A DNA stretch of 64,000 nt, from the NCBI GenBank assembly GCA_003864495.1, contig PEDN01001362.1:186001-250000 (forward strand), in the 5' to 3' direction. This document shows, one piece after another, positions 1-31,668 of the stretch (within the stretch, counting starts at the first letter, position 1; each line of letters opens with the position of its first letter). The position numbers were made by a program, and so were the translations under genes. This stretch comes from Nemopilema nomurai (lineage: Eukaryota; Cnidaria; Scyphozoa; Rhizostomeae; Rhizostomatidae). The notes beneath the pieces were generated by a model. That model was not told where the DNA came from. It ran no database searches and was given only the letters and a program-made list of their open reading frames with translations.

Positions 1-78
1 AAGTTGCAATAGGTTGCAGGTCACTGGCCAATGAAAATACTACAAAGTATCATGTGATTTTTACGCTGTGTTGTGATC

Positions 79-327
79 ATGGGTTTCCTGGCGACGACTC
101 AATTCAAAATGGCGAAGTCGATCAAGTTCGAATGGTCATCCGAGGCAGAAAACACGTTAGTTGAAAATCTCGAGAGGTACCCGTGCCTCTATAACACAAA
201 ATTTGCATTCTTTTTTACGTGTAAACAGCGCAAGTACGTTGCGACAAGTTGCAGGTTGCAGCAACCAAAGCTTGTGTTCTCAATATGGATACCACAAGAA
301 AGAGCTAAGATTAGAACTACCTGCTAA
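79..327 (+). CDS. Possible MADF-like protein fragment (first exon or remnant)
   Basis: An open frame with ATGs at 79 and 109 begins MAKSIKFEWSSEAE, followed by TLVENLERYPCLYNT. This resembles the start of a MADF (Myb/SANT-like) DNA-binding domain, in which an aromatic/acidic start is followed by a short helix and a P-x-LY motif. The resemblance fades after about position 200. A plausible splice donor (ACGT|gtaaac) lies near 220, so this may be one exon of a gene whose remainder is not recognisable, or a relic. MADF proteins are DNA-binding factors and are often transposon-associated. From 328 to 688 I see no further gene. Similarity is by eye only. Confidence 0.22.
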   Translation: MGFLATTQFKMAKSIKFEWSSEAENTLVENLERYPCLYNTKFAFFFTCKQRKYVATSCRLQQPKLVFSIWIPQERAKIRTTC

Positions 328-1407
328 TTTTCTTGTGCATTTATTATTCCTAGGAACAAACTTTAAATTTGAAAATATTTTTTGACTTTTATCTTCCCTC
401 TTTGTTTTCTTGCAGTCATACCTTTTTTACCCTAGATGATATCCATTTGTTGGTAATGCTAAGAAATAAGGCACACACTTTTTGTTCAAGTTTAACGATA
501 ATTCATCCAACAATGTCGATTATTGTTGACATACTGCATAACATGAAAGAATCGGAGCGGAAGTTAGAAGAATTTTGGGTTGTAGAAAATTTCTTTTTGA
601 GCTATTTCAGCTAAGACAGTTCTTGCGACTTGGGAATGCTGACATTAATTTTTATCATTCAAAATGTTTATACGTAATCCATATACAAAATGCCTGCATG
701 ATATTTATACAAGATGACGTCTGATATCTTCTTTGTCCTCTAAATGCCAATAGCTCGCACTTGATTAATTCTCAACAGATCTTAGCATCATTGCATATTG
801 CTGGCAGCAATTGTTGGCAAGAAGGAATGGTTTGTGTTCCCCAAAGATGTCTCCTCACCCGTTCATTACCTCCACACTGATTGGAATGTTTCTTTGCCAT
901 AGTAAGTTATTTTTATAGTTGTAGTCGAGTCAAAGTTTTTCAATCTAAAGAAAATGGGTGTTGATTCATACATTGATTACACATGCTGGTACAGTGAATT
1001 CTTTATGCGTCTCTATTAATTAATAACATCTAATTTATTGTACTGGTGATTTTCCAAAAAATGTATTTGGTGACATCTCTTTACGTAAAAGTGCATCGAC
1101 TTTTCCCTAAGGAAATTGCTTTTCTATTATCTGCGAGGCATTTCATATATTTAAGTAGACATTTTCCATTCTTAATTGAAACAACGAGCGAAGCCATTAT
1201 TTTAAGTTGCTGTGCTAAAGGTAAAAAGAAATATATAGCACATTTTTTCAAGAAATGTAAACAGCGATATACATAAACACATCCATGCAGTGAGGAAGAA
1301 ATTAAGATATAATGTACATGCAGAGCTTTAATAGAGTGAAAGTTATGAAGCAATATTTTCAGCTATGAAGTCTTTTCTTCCCGCCGCTTTGATTTTGAAA
1401 TGCACCT

Positions 1408-3103
1408 TTAATCCATGCATTCCAGCCAACCAATTGTGAATTTCCCAAATTCGCCTGCATCCCCAGTATCTCCCAGTCTCACTTCCGTGATAGGAAGCCT
1501 TCGTCTATCAGTGACGTAGCCTTCATCAAAGCGCTGGATGCTGTCATTAGCATCACAGTTGCAGAGGGTTCCAGCTTTTGCACAATTGCCATTTATACCA
1601 CATTGGCAACCTAAAGATCGAAGTATGTGTTTCATGCAATGAAGTATGTCAGGGAAACATAGAAGAATCTACTATTTCTCATTTGGCAATTGACATGAAA
1701 ATGACCACATGACTTTATTCTTCTGTTGATTACAATAATCACCCATCTATCGAACGATGTATCTGGATTATTACACTTAACTCTTAATTTGCTATGGCAT
1801 TTGTTCAAACCTTGTTTTGGCTAATACTCGACATTTATTTTTGCAAATGATGCAACGACCTCACGAACACTTAGCTGTTGCTTAGTTAAGCTTGCTGTTT
1901 CTTTTTTAACTTCATGCGAATCCTTTTCATTCGTCTTCAGGAATGTTACGTCATGTACCTCTCCCGTCGGCAGGACCCCCTCCAATGTGATCCAATTGCT
2001 GCCCAATTCTATCAACAAGGTAGCCATAAAATTTGTTTGCATAGAGCACCATTTTGTAACAGTCGATTCTTGTAAACTGTCTGCAATTCTTTGCCATGTC
2101 AACAAACTTAATGATGTCCTCTACGTTGTTGTTGTATTTTATCTTGTGCCTCAAAGAAAATTGACAAACTAGGCATGCGAGGAAGATCATTTGCTTATTT
2201 ATCTATGAGAGAAAATGCAGAATCTTTTCAGGAAGTTGACAGTTAGACTGTTTATCATATGCTAATATCAGATAAATGAACCAGTGAATTCTCTGCTTTT
2301 TAAGTCAAGAAATTAACTCCTTGTCACTCATTAGTAAATCGACGAGAAATGGAGAGAAGAATCACCGTAGCCTTACCGATATGAAGCTGGAAGATTATAT
2401 CCCTTCACTTCTATCGTCCTTTCACTGTTGTGGTTAAATACTGTTTTGATCAGCCCGCTCTCTTTGATGCATCTCACATTGAGTGGATTTGCGATGTTGA
2501 ATGGTTTCACCAAGTAATAGCCATCTTTAACTTTGTCATTTTGCATTGCTTTACTGCAAGATCCCGGAAACTCTGCAAAGTCATATTACCTTGAATGTTA
2601 ATACTGGCAAAAGTGCTAATTTCATTTCATTATTCCTTCGTTTAACAAGATGATTCATTTTCTAAACGATCAATTCTCACACCTTAGAAAGCAATGTTCT
2701 ACATGGAATAATGAGAATTTCCATTTACATTATTGACGACAGACAGTTTGTCTGTGGCACATAATAACGCTTTCATTTGACAAAGACAGAACAAACATTT
2801 TGAAATTATCACTGTTACTAGCTGGTTTGCATGTTGGTAGAATCAATTGTCAAATGGAATATAAATACCTTTCACCCAAACTGATTTCCTTGTAGTAACA
2901 GCATTTTCATCTGCTCTAAGCTGTACATCTTGGCATTTGGAATCTCTATCACAGACGAAAAACGGCTCGTCCAAATAAAGATGCGTAGGTGAGTTTGTTT
3001 CCGATTGTTCCGTGGGGCCTCTTGGGTAGAAAAAAGAATTTGAGCTTGCAGAAGCAATAAAAATGAAGAAGAATATAGTAAAGAGTGTTGAATTGTACTT
3101 CAT
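1408..3103 (-). CDS. Secreted CNTNAP/neurexin-IV-like (fibrinogen-type) protein, copy A, 4 exons
   Basis: Minus-strand exons join in phase: 3103–2869, 2572–2377, 2149–1959 and 1610–1408. The total is 825 nt, 274 residues plus stop, with GT–AG introns throughout. The first exon starts with a signal peptide (MKYNSTLFTIFFFIFIASAS). The second has PGSC then DGYYLVKP, the third NCRQF…DCYKMVLY, and the fourth QCGINGNC, CNCDAND, YVTDRRRLPITEVRLGDTG. This order (Gly-Ser-Cys start, C-x-C-G-x-x-G-x-C, CNCDA, LTDK-like, LPVTEVRFGDTG) is that of the fibrinogen/collagen-like module of contactin-associated proteins and many small cnidarian secreted relatives. There is no transmembrane helix, so it is probably extracellular. 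A minus-strand AATAAA (plus 1034–1039) could end the transcript. The ligand is unknown. Confidence 0.8.
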
Positions 3104-3302
3104 TTTCAGCTATCAGAACGTTATGCTCTGTAACAGACACAGTTTGCAAAGAAAGAGTTGCAGAAATCGCGTTTTAAAGCAATCAAATGCATTATTCATG
3201 GTACACCAAGCTTGTTTGAGCGTAGCGTTTACTGACGTCAGCTAGCCATTATCAGACAATCGAAAACAGCCAGTGGACATAAGAAATTTACTTTTAATCA
3301 AA

Positions 3303-3500
3303 GAGAGTGCGGGAAAATAACCGACCCGAGTGGGACTCGAAGTCATTTTTGCTACAGAGAAGGGCAGTGCGGATAAATGGCATGGCCTTGAGTGCTGGCT
3401 TGAAAGCATGACCCGATAGCTCAGGGGTAGAGCACTTGGCGTACAAAGTCAGGGGTCGTGAGTTCGAGTCCAGCTCGGGTCGGTTATCTTTCCGCACTAT
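3303..3500. mobile_element. Foldback element with tRNA-like sequence (SINE/MITE-like)
   Basis: Inverted arms of roughly 36–38 bp face each other: 3306–3343 (…AACCGACCCGAGTGG…) and 3460–3498 (…CGAGTCCAGCTCGGGTCGGT…). They differ at a few positions. The right half contains a tRNA-like stretch, 3411–3483: acceptor strand GACCCGA, an A-box-like TAGCTCAGGGGTAGAGC, a B-box-like GAGTTCGAGTCC and closing TCGGGTC. The anticodon and T arms do not pair properly, so this is not a functional tRNA. The element lies inside a ~355 bp insertion missing from the paralogous unit near 6975, which supports mobility. Confidence 0.55.
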
Positions 3501-4127
3501 CTGATTCTTCGTAAACAATCTTGTTGCGTATGAAAAATTTATTATTGTAAACTTCGAGAGGCTTTCTAAAATAGACGAAATTTCAATTACCAATTATTAA
3601 AAAAAGTACGCTCCCATTCATTGTAATATTTGCTTTGCTTCAACTGTTTATAAAGCCTTAAAACATTAATAGACACGCATCAGATAATACCAGTTGAGGT
3701 TTAAAAACCGAGTGATAACTTTGAATGTTAACGGGCGATTGGTTGTGATATGACCAATCAACGTCTCCTCTTGTGGCAAACTCTTTCTGCTAAATTAGTT
3801 GGGATCTTCGCATTGTAATAAACCTTGTATGGTACCTTATAAGCAGAGATCCCCGTTCTTGTAAGGAACCCCTCCATAATCAATTCTCAGATTTTTTCAA
3901 CCCCCTCCCGCTTATGTCAGGACCCCCTCTGCTTATCAGTTTTTGGCTTTTTCCAATCTCTCCCACTCTTACAATGCTTGCCTTTGCTATCGAACATGAT
4001 CTACTGATAGCGTGTTTCTTCCAACCAACAAAGAAAAGGAAACTTATTTGTACTTAGAATAAAGCAAAGCTTGAAGTTTGCACTGTGAAAATTTTGAGGG
4101 AAGACTTGCTGAGCCAATGATAGTAAC

Positions 4128-7100
4128 AAAATGCCTGTATGATATTTGTACAAGATGGCATCTGATATCTTATTTGTCCCCTAAATGCCAATAGCTCGCA
4201 CTTGATTAATTCTCAACAGATCTTAGCATCATTGCATACTGCTGAGCTTTGCAGAAGGCAAGAAGGAATGGTTTATGTTCCCCAAAGATGTCCCCTCACA
4301 TTTCCTCCACATTTCCTCCGCAAGCAAACTCCTTCCGACCTACTTCTTCCACTATTTGTGGTTGCTGTATGCTTGGCGTTTTCAGTGAGCTGCAGTCAAA
4401 TGCATCTCAGTAGAGTTTTAATAGTCACCAGAGAGTATCAGCTACGATTGCACCAAAACACTCTCAGGACGTTTTTCAGATTTGTTGGACGTTTCAAATT
4501 AGAAACAGGGGCCATAGGAAGGTAGCTTAAATAAGACTATGATGTCATGACTTATTGGAATGTTTCCTTGCCATAGTAAGTTCTGTTTATACTTATAGTC
4601 GAGTCAAAGTTTTTCCATCAAAAGAAGTCAGAATTTTGCTCGTTGAAAGGGTGTTAATTCATACATTTGCTGGTACAGTGAATTCTTTATGCGTCTCAAT
4701 TAATTAAAAATTAATTAATTTATTGTATTGGTGATTTTCCGAAAAATGCATTTGGTGACATCTCTTTACGTAAAAGTGTATCGACTTCGGCATAAGCAAA
4801 CTGCTTTTCGCATTGGAAGATGAAGCCAATTTGTTTATTATCTGCGAGGCATTTTATAAATTTAAGGAGACATTTTCCATTCTTAACTGAAACAACGAGC
4901 GAAGCCATGATTTTAACGTTGTTGTGCTGAAGGTAAAAAAAAAAAAATATAGGACATTTTTCAAGAAATGTAAACAGCGATATACATAAACACATTCATG
5001 CAGTGAGAAAGAAATTTAGATATACTGTACATGCAGAGCTTTAATAGAGTGAAAGTTATGAAGCAATATTTTCAGCTATGAAGTCTTTTCTTCCCGCCGC
5101 TTTGATTTTGAAAAGCACCTTTAATCCATGCACTCCAGCCAACCAATTGTGAATTTCCCAATTTCGCCTGCATCCCCAGTATCTCCCAGTCTCACTTCCG
5201 TGATAGGAAGCCTTCGTCTATCAGTGACGTAGCCTTCATCAAACCGTTGGACGCTGTCATTAGCATCACAGTTGCAGAGGGTTCCAGCTTTTGCACAATT
5301 GCCATTTATACCACATTGGCAACCTAAAGATCGAAGTATGTGTTTCATGCAATGAAGTACGTTCTTCAGGGAAACATAGAAGAATCTACTATTTCTCATT
5401 TGGCAATTGACATGAAAATGACCACATGACTTTATTCTTCTGTTGATTACAATAATCACCCATCTATCGAACGATGTATCTGGATTATTACACTTAACTC
5501 TTAATTTGCTATGGCATTTGTTCAAACCTTGTTTTGGCTAATACTCGACATTTATCTTTGCAAATGATGCAACGACCTCACGAACACTTGCTTATTTAAG
5601 TTTGCTGTTTCTTTTTTAACTTCATGCGAATCCTTTTTTCATTCGTCTTCAGGAATGTTACGTCATGTACCTCTCCCGTCGGCAGGACCCCCTCCAATGT
5701 GATCCAATTGCTGCCCAATTCTATCAACAAGGTAGCCATAAAATTTGTTTGCATAGAGCACCATTTTGTAACAGTCGATTCTTGTAAACTGTCTGCAATT
5801 CTTTGCCATGTCAACAAACTTAATGATGTCCTCTACGTTGTTGTTGTATTTATCTTGTGCCTCAAAGAAAATTGACAAACTAGGCATGCGAGGAAGATCA
5901 TTTGCTTATTTATCTATGAGAGAAAATGCAGAATCTTTTCAGGAAGTTGACAGTTAAACTGTTTATCATATGCTAATATCAGATAAATGAACCAGTGAAT
6001 TCTCTGCTTTTTAAGTCAAGAAATTAACTCCTTGTCACTCATTAGTAAATCGACGAGAAATGGAGAGAAGAATCACCGTAGCCTTACCGATATGAACCTG
6101 GAGGATTATATCCCTTCACTTCTATCGTCCTTTCACTGTTGTGGTTAAATACTGTTTTGATCAGCCCGCTCTCTTGATGCATCTCACATTGAGTGGATTT
6201 GCGATGTTGAATGGTTTCACCAAGTAATAGCCATCTTTAACTTTGTCATTTTGCATTGCTTTACTGCAAGATCCCGGAAACTCTGCAAAGTCATATTACC
6301 TTGAATGTTAATACTGGCAAAAGTGCTAATTTCATTTCATTATTCCTTCGTTTAACAAGATGATTCATTTTCTAAACGCAATTCTCACACCAGCAATACA
6401 TGAGAATTTCCATTTACATTATTGACGACAGACAGTTTGTCTGTGGCACATAATAACGCTTTCATTTGACAAAGACAGAACAAACATTTTGAAATTATCA
6501 CTGTTACTAGCTGGTTTGCATGTTGGTAGAATCAATTGTCAAATGGAATATAAATACCTTTCACCCAAACTGATTTCCTTGTAGTAACAGCATTTTCATC
6601 TGCTCTAAGCTGTACATCTTGGCATTTGGAATCTCTATCACAGACGAAAAACGGCTCGTCCAAATAAAGATGCGTAGGTGAGTTTGTTTCCGATTGTTCC
6701 GTGGGGCCTCTTGGGTAGAAAAAAGAATTTGAGCTTGCAGAAGCAATAAAAATGAAGAAGAGTATATTAGAGAGTGTTGAATTGTACTTCATTTTCAGCT
6801 AATAGTATGCGCTTTAACAGACACAGGTTGCAAAGCAAAACTTGAAAAAAAAGCGGCATTTAAGCAGTCAAATGAATTATTCATGGTACACCAAGCTTCT
6901 TTTAGAGATTGTTTATTGTCATCGGTTGGCCAATATCAGACTTTTGAAAGCAGGTAGTGGACATAAGAAATTTATTATTTTAAACTGTTTATAAAGCCTT
7001 AAAACATTAATAGACACGCATCAGATAATACCAGTTGAGGTTGAAAAACCGAGTGATGGCTATGAATGTTGACGCGCGATTGGTTGTGATATATGACCAA

Positions 7101-7450
7101 TCAACGTCTCTTCTTGTGGATCTTCGCATTGTAATAAACCTTATATGGTACCTTATATGCAGAGCTCTTGTAAGGAACCCCTCCATAATCAATTCTCAGA
7201 TTTTTCAACGCCCTCCCCCCGCTCTTGTCAGGACCCCCTCCGTTTATCATTTTTGTGGCTTTTTCCAATCTCTCCCACTCTTACAATGCTTGCCTTTGTT
7301 ATTGAACATGATCTACTGATAGCGTGTTTCTTTGTGTTTCTTCCAACCAATAAAGAAAAGGAAAGTTATTTCTACTTAGAATCAAGCAAACCTTGAAGTT
7401 TGCACTATGAAAATATTGCGGGAAGTCTTGCTGAGCCAATGATAGTAACT
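4128..7450. repeat. Tandem duplication, unit B (~3.3 kb)
   Basis: Second arm of the duplication described for 686–4127, in the same orientation. It contains the degenerate second CNTNAP-like gene and lacks the foldback insertion. The 4202–4525 segment is open on the plus strand, but the matching part of unit A is not, so I do not call a gene there. 7451–7647 holds nothing I recognise. Confidence 0.85.
5121..6792 (-). pseudogene. Secreted CNTNAP/neurexin-IV-like protein, copy B, frameshifted
   Basis: Paralogue of the gene at 1408–3103 with the same exon plan: 6792–6558, 6282–6088, 5860–5671 and 5323–5121. Splice sites are conserved. Exon 2 is 195 nt instead of 196 (one T fewer near 6174 on the plus strand). 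This shifts the frame to an early stop right after the RCIK position. Exon 3 is 190 nt instead of 191 (one T fewer in the plus-strand run near 5850). Exons 1 and 4 are full length and still read as signal peptide and the CNCDAND / LPITEVRLGDTG module. Both lesions are in short homopolymers, so they may be true decay of a duplicate or consensus errors. A minus-strand AATAAA lies at plus 4719–4724. Confidence 0.7.
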
Positions 7451-7647
7451 GTGGGACAAACACGTATATATTACAAGTTTTCATAACTGCGTTCTCTGAA
7501 ATTTTTGAAAACGGAGCTTTTAAGGTCGCATGTATATTTATCAGGCATTATCTTGCTGTTTCTAGTGGTTATGTAAACATTTAGCTAAGTTTACACCACT
7601 CTACATGTAATGGAGAGCGAATATACTTTTCTATGGTAGCCCTGAAG

Positions 7648-8266
7648 TGTCACATCAAATACTAAATTCGCCACATCAAATATAAATTCGCCACATCAAA
7701 TACAAATTCGCCACATCAAGCGCAACTAAACAATTTTCAGTTCCAAGATGTGAAATAATTGTCACAGGACATCCACCAGAATTCTTCAATGCAGACAAAT
7801 AATTTCCGCCAGAATTTCTTCGTGAATTATTTGAACCTGATACTTCCAATCGCAATATTTTCCAACTGAAGCCATCTATGCATCCTTGAACTAGAAAACC
7901 CAAACGGCTTCAGCTTATCATAACCATCAATATGGCATGCAGAATTAGGCCCAGCATTCTCGTAAAACTTTCTTCGGAGACAATTTGCCTTTCTCTGTTC
8001 AATGCCAAAGGGTGAATTTCTTTGAGGGGTTCTTGAACCAAAATTGGAGGCATCCTCAGGTCCTTCAGTTGCAACGGGTGCCACACCGTGTGATAACCTC
8101 CTTCTGAGCCTGGTCCTTTTATAACAGCCCTTCTATCCGATTAATTGCTTCTTATACAGTTGTGCCGTTTACCTCTCCTCGATAACCCAAGTTGCTTAAA
8201 CTTTCTTGACAGAGTACTCCTGCGTATTCTGATTTGATGTGGTGAATATGCATTTGATGTGATGCG
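7648..8266 (-). mobile_element. Degenerate DDE/rve integrase-type transposon remnant
   Basis: On the minus strand, 8084–7827 reads KANCLRRKFYENAGPN then HIDGYDKLKPFGF. In another frame 7903–7676 continues GCIDGFSWKILRLEV, SGSNNS, NSGGCPVTI and GTENCLVA. Together these follow the catalytic-core pattern of a family of animal integrase-like transposases (W/CHIDGYDKLKP…GCIDGFSR…GTEN). A frameshift separates the halves and the end is missing, so it is dead. Flanks carry short repeats in opposite orientation: three ~20 bp units with CGCCACATCAAAT at 7668–7720 and ATTTGATGTGGTGAAT / ATTTGATGTGATG at 8232–8265, which look like terminal or subterminal inverted repeats. Confidence 0.6.
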
Positions 8267-9193
8267 AATGGGCGACCATGCATTTCAAACCTGCATCTAT
8301 AACAAATAATGTGAATATATATCTACTTATGTGCCTAATTTGTAGTGCTGCAAATTTTGATTAGATAAGTGGAGTCATTAAGTCAGAAGTGTGGCTGTTA
8401 TTGGCAACGCTTTTAGAGAAACCAAACTCTTAAATTTGACCGACAAAACATTTCGTTTTCAGAATGAAGGCCTGTTTGACCCTCTGCAGAAAGCTGTACG
8501 CGGCAAAAGCTAGAAGTTTAAAGAATGTAACAAGCCTTCTAGAATAACGACGTTTTTTTGTTTTTGTACACTCATAACATAACTTGATAACAGCTCTATC
8601 AGACTACGCCTATCAAGTTTCTTCTATTCAAATGCTAGAGCCAAGGTTAGGACATTGTTTCCATTGTTCATGCATGACCTGCGTTTTACAAATGTGGTTC
8701 CCAGAGTCAATCACGGAAGTGAATATGTGGTTTTGTCGGTTTCTTGGGTTTTGAAGGAGAAACATGCTTCATGGTAAGGCTTTTGAAGGATATTCCTAAT
8801 AATGTCAAAGTTTTAACTGTATCCAGCAATGACGAAATAGTGTATATATGCATCATCTTGCGGATACTCCACGAGTACCTTGATTCGACTGATTGAAGTT
8901 CACTTCTCACTCAGTGGCCTAACAATGTTCTATTAGCGATCTGCACGTTGTATTACTTCTGACGAACATTTGTGCATGTTTTTGTCATCGATCTTTACCC
9001 CTAAAACTGCTTTTGCATTTTCCGAATTAAAGATTCCCCCATGAGATGTACATGGCTTGGCGAAAATATGAGGTTAAGCCGTTTTCTCTCAGGATTTTTA
9101 GACATTTAGCGCTCAGTCTCTGGTTTGTTTTCATAGCATTAATGGGTTGAATTTTTGAAGTCAATAAATAAATATTTTCTTGCCAGGTTCATC
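8267..9193 (+). promoter_or_regulatory. 5' flank of Eph-like gene 1
   Basis: This segment resembles the sequence preceding genes 2–5. Just before the start codon it has a pyrimidine-rich acceptor (tttcttgccag|GTTCATC ATG), conserved in all copies. The start codon therefore probably lies in exon 2 of the transcript, with a noncoding first exon upstream. A candidate donor (TTCATG|gtaagg) lies near 8771 and is also conserved. No TATA box or other promoter element can be assigned with confidence. Confidence 0.35.
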
Positions 9194-18835
<9,642 letters not shown>

Positions 18836-20852
18836 GTTAGTTCGAGGTGATTTGATGACAGATCTCTCAATTTCCAATTGAAATGTGATGAATAAAGTGC
18901 CCTTGGTTTAACATATATGAAACAAGTTTGTCCGTTGCATTTAGTGGCTCCTCTGCAGAGGATAAACAATGGATTTATATGTATTTAATATATGGCGTCT
19001 TGTTGACATTCTATGACGTTCTTGTCCAAAAGTGTCCAGAAATTTACTGTGTCCTTTAATGACTAAAACAGTTGCCCTAAAGTGTCACATAGGGTTTTTC
19101 AGAGTAAGAATGAGGCTTATAATGTTCTTTTGTTCCCAGAGTAGATCTGCACTTAGATCACGTGTGAAAGATGACTTCAGACAACAGCAGCCATTCCATA
19201 GATGAACCAAAAGTATCCAAATGTGGAATGGTTTTCATCGTTATTGCTATAAATCATCGTAATGATGTTGCTTCACCTAGACAAATTTGCAAAATTTGCA
19301 AACCAAATTTGTTAATTTTATGCTATAGAGTTTTTTAACGCTAGAACAGTTTAAGGTACTTCTTTAGAAACCATCACGAGGCAGTACGTAAGATTTAAAA
19401 AACATTATCTTGGTATATCGTTGTGTAATGTGTGAATATTATATGAGAAGTTGTGGTTTCGGCTTGTACGCGTAATCTGTTTTCGTTTGATGTTTGCATC
19501 AATCTCTTGATTCAGACTATTTCTCTTGATCAAACTTTATTGACTCTTCTTCTGCCTAAATTATCGCAAGAGCCATTACAGACGAACCTGCATACCAAAA
19601 TTTTATGCCTTGATCATGCACACTACTATCTCTTTTTAAGACATTCTTGATGAAAACGTTTGGAGCCCATAAATTCCAAATTTTGCGGCCTAAATCTGGA
19701 AATATTGCTGTGATAAGATCCTCAAGCCATTGCTGAGGTCTGCTTTGAATCTTGACTTCTTGGCAATAAAAGTTGTAAGTTTCCTTACCCATAGCCAGGG
19801 CTACCTCATCAATAAATGAAACAATGAGGTAACGTAGGGCTATTTTTGAGACCATCCCTTGGAATCTCAGGGTGGCAAAGCAGCTGTTAATTCTGTTCCA
19901 ACTTTGGTCTTCGCCAGATCAATGTAACCCATAGGTGAATATAATATAGTTTAAGTCTCTTTGAAAGCTTTACGACGAATATACACACTTTTTTCACAAG
20001 CGTGGACTTGTACCAGCGATTAAACGAGAAAGCTAGTGAATTGACAGCTTCGGAATCCCGCGAAAATGGATATATATCAAAAGTTACTTTCTTCTGAAAA
20101 AAACGGTACGCGAAATTAGAAAGAATAGAAGTTAGGTTTTTCTAAGACAACGGGGAGGAACAAAATTTGTGCTAAGGGGACTTTAGTAAAATTGTTTATG
20201 AATTGCTTTAAGCCTAACTATTTTTTTGTTATTGTACTCTTACAACAGAACTTGATCCAGCTTTATCTGGCTATGCCTATCAAGTTTCTTCTATTCAAAT
20301 GCTAGAGCCAAGGTTAGGACATTGTTTCCATTGTTCATGCATGACCTGTGTTTTACAAATGTGGTTCCCAGAGTCAATCACGGAAGTGAATATGTGGCTT
20401 TTGTCGGTTTCTTGGGATTTGAAGGAGAAACGTGCTTCATGGTAAGGCTTTTGAAGGATATTCCTAATAATATCAAAGTTTTAACTGTATCCAGCAATGA
20501 CGGAATAGTGTATATATACATTATCTGGCGGATACTCCACGAGTGCCTTGATTCGACTGATTGAAGTTCATTTCTCACTCAGTGGCCTAACAATGTTCTA
20601 TTAGCGATCTGCACGTTGTGTTACTTTTGACGAACATTTGTGCATGTTTTTGACAACGATCTTTACCCCTAAAACTGCTTTTGCATCTTCAAAATTAAAG
20701 ATTCCCCCATGAGATGTACATGGCTTGGCGAGGTTAAGCGTTCTCTGTCAGGGTTTTTGTACATTTAGCGCCCAGTCTCTGGTTTGTTTTCATAGCATTA
20801 ATGGGTTGAATCTTTGAAGTCAATAAATAAATATTTCTTTGCCAGGTTCATC
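18836..20852. other. Spacer between Eph-like genes 1 and 2
   Basis: It holds the 3' UTR of gene 1 with AATAAA at 18891–18896, then ~1.9 kb repeated almost unchanged after genes 2, 3 and 4. A 99-codon minus-strand frame (19855–19556; MVSKIALRYLIVSFIDEVAL…) recurs in every spacer. I do not recognise it, and it has no upstream coding context in this copy. The last ~550 bases are the 5' flank of gene 2, with the same conserved acceptor before the ATG. Confidence 0.6.
18891..18896 (+). terminator. Polyadenylation signal of gene 1
   Basis: AATAAA lies 56 bases after the stop codon of gene 1. It is conserved after gene 2 (31678–31683), gene 3 (42589–42594) and gene 4 (53511–53516), which supports transcription ending right after the kinase domain. 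Confidence 0.6.

Positions 20853-31668
<10,816 letters not shown>

Larger units (their letters stand above)
686..4127. repeat. Tandem duplication, unit A (~3.4 kb)
   Basis: This stretch is repeated head to tail as 4128–7450. Both units start with the motif AAATGCCTG followed by a nearly identical ~100 bp, contain the same four-exon minus-strand gene, and end with the same GAGCCAATGATAGTAAC. Unit A has a ~355 bp insertion (about 3290–3640) absent from unit B. Unit B has ~230 bp (about 4310–4545) absent from unit A. The rest aligns with scattered substitutions and indels. Confidence 0.85.

Noticed and set aside
3411..3483. Functional tRNA gene
   Set aside because: A- and B-box-like motifs and a closing acceptor stem are present, but the anticodon arm and T stem do not pair, and one strand belongs to a long inverted repeat.
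4202..4525. 107-codon plus-strand gene in duplication unit B
   Set aside because: The matching part of unit A is not open, no splice or domain pattern is seen, and composition is unremarkable.
20322..20564. Short coding exon upstream of gene 2 (VNHGSEYVAFVGF…)
   Set aside because: The frame is not maintained in the matching sequences before genes 1, 3, 4 and 5. It may be part of a noncoding first exon.
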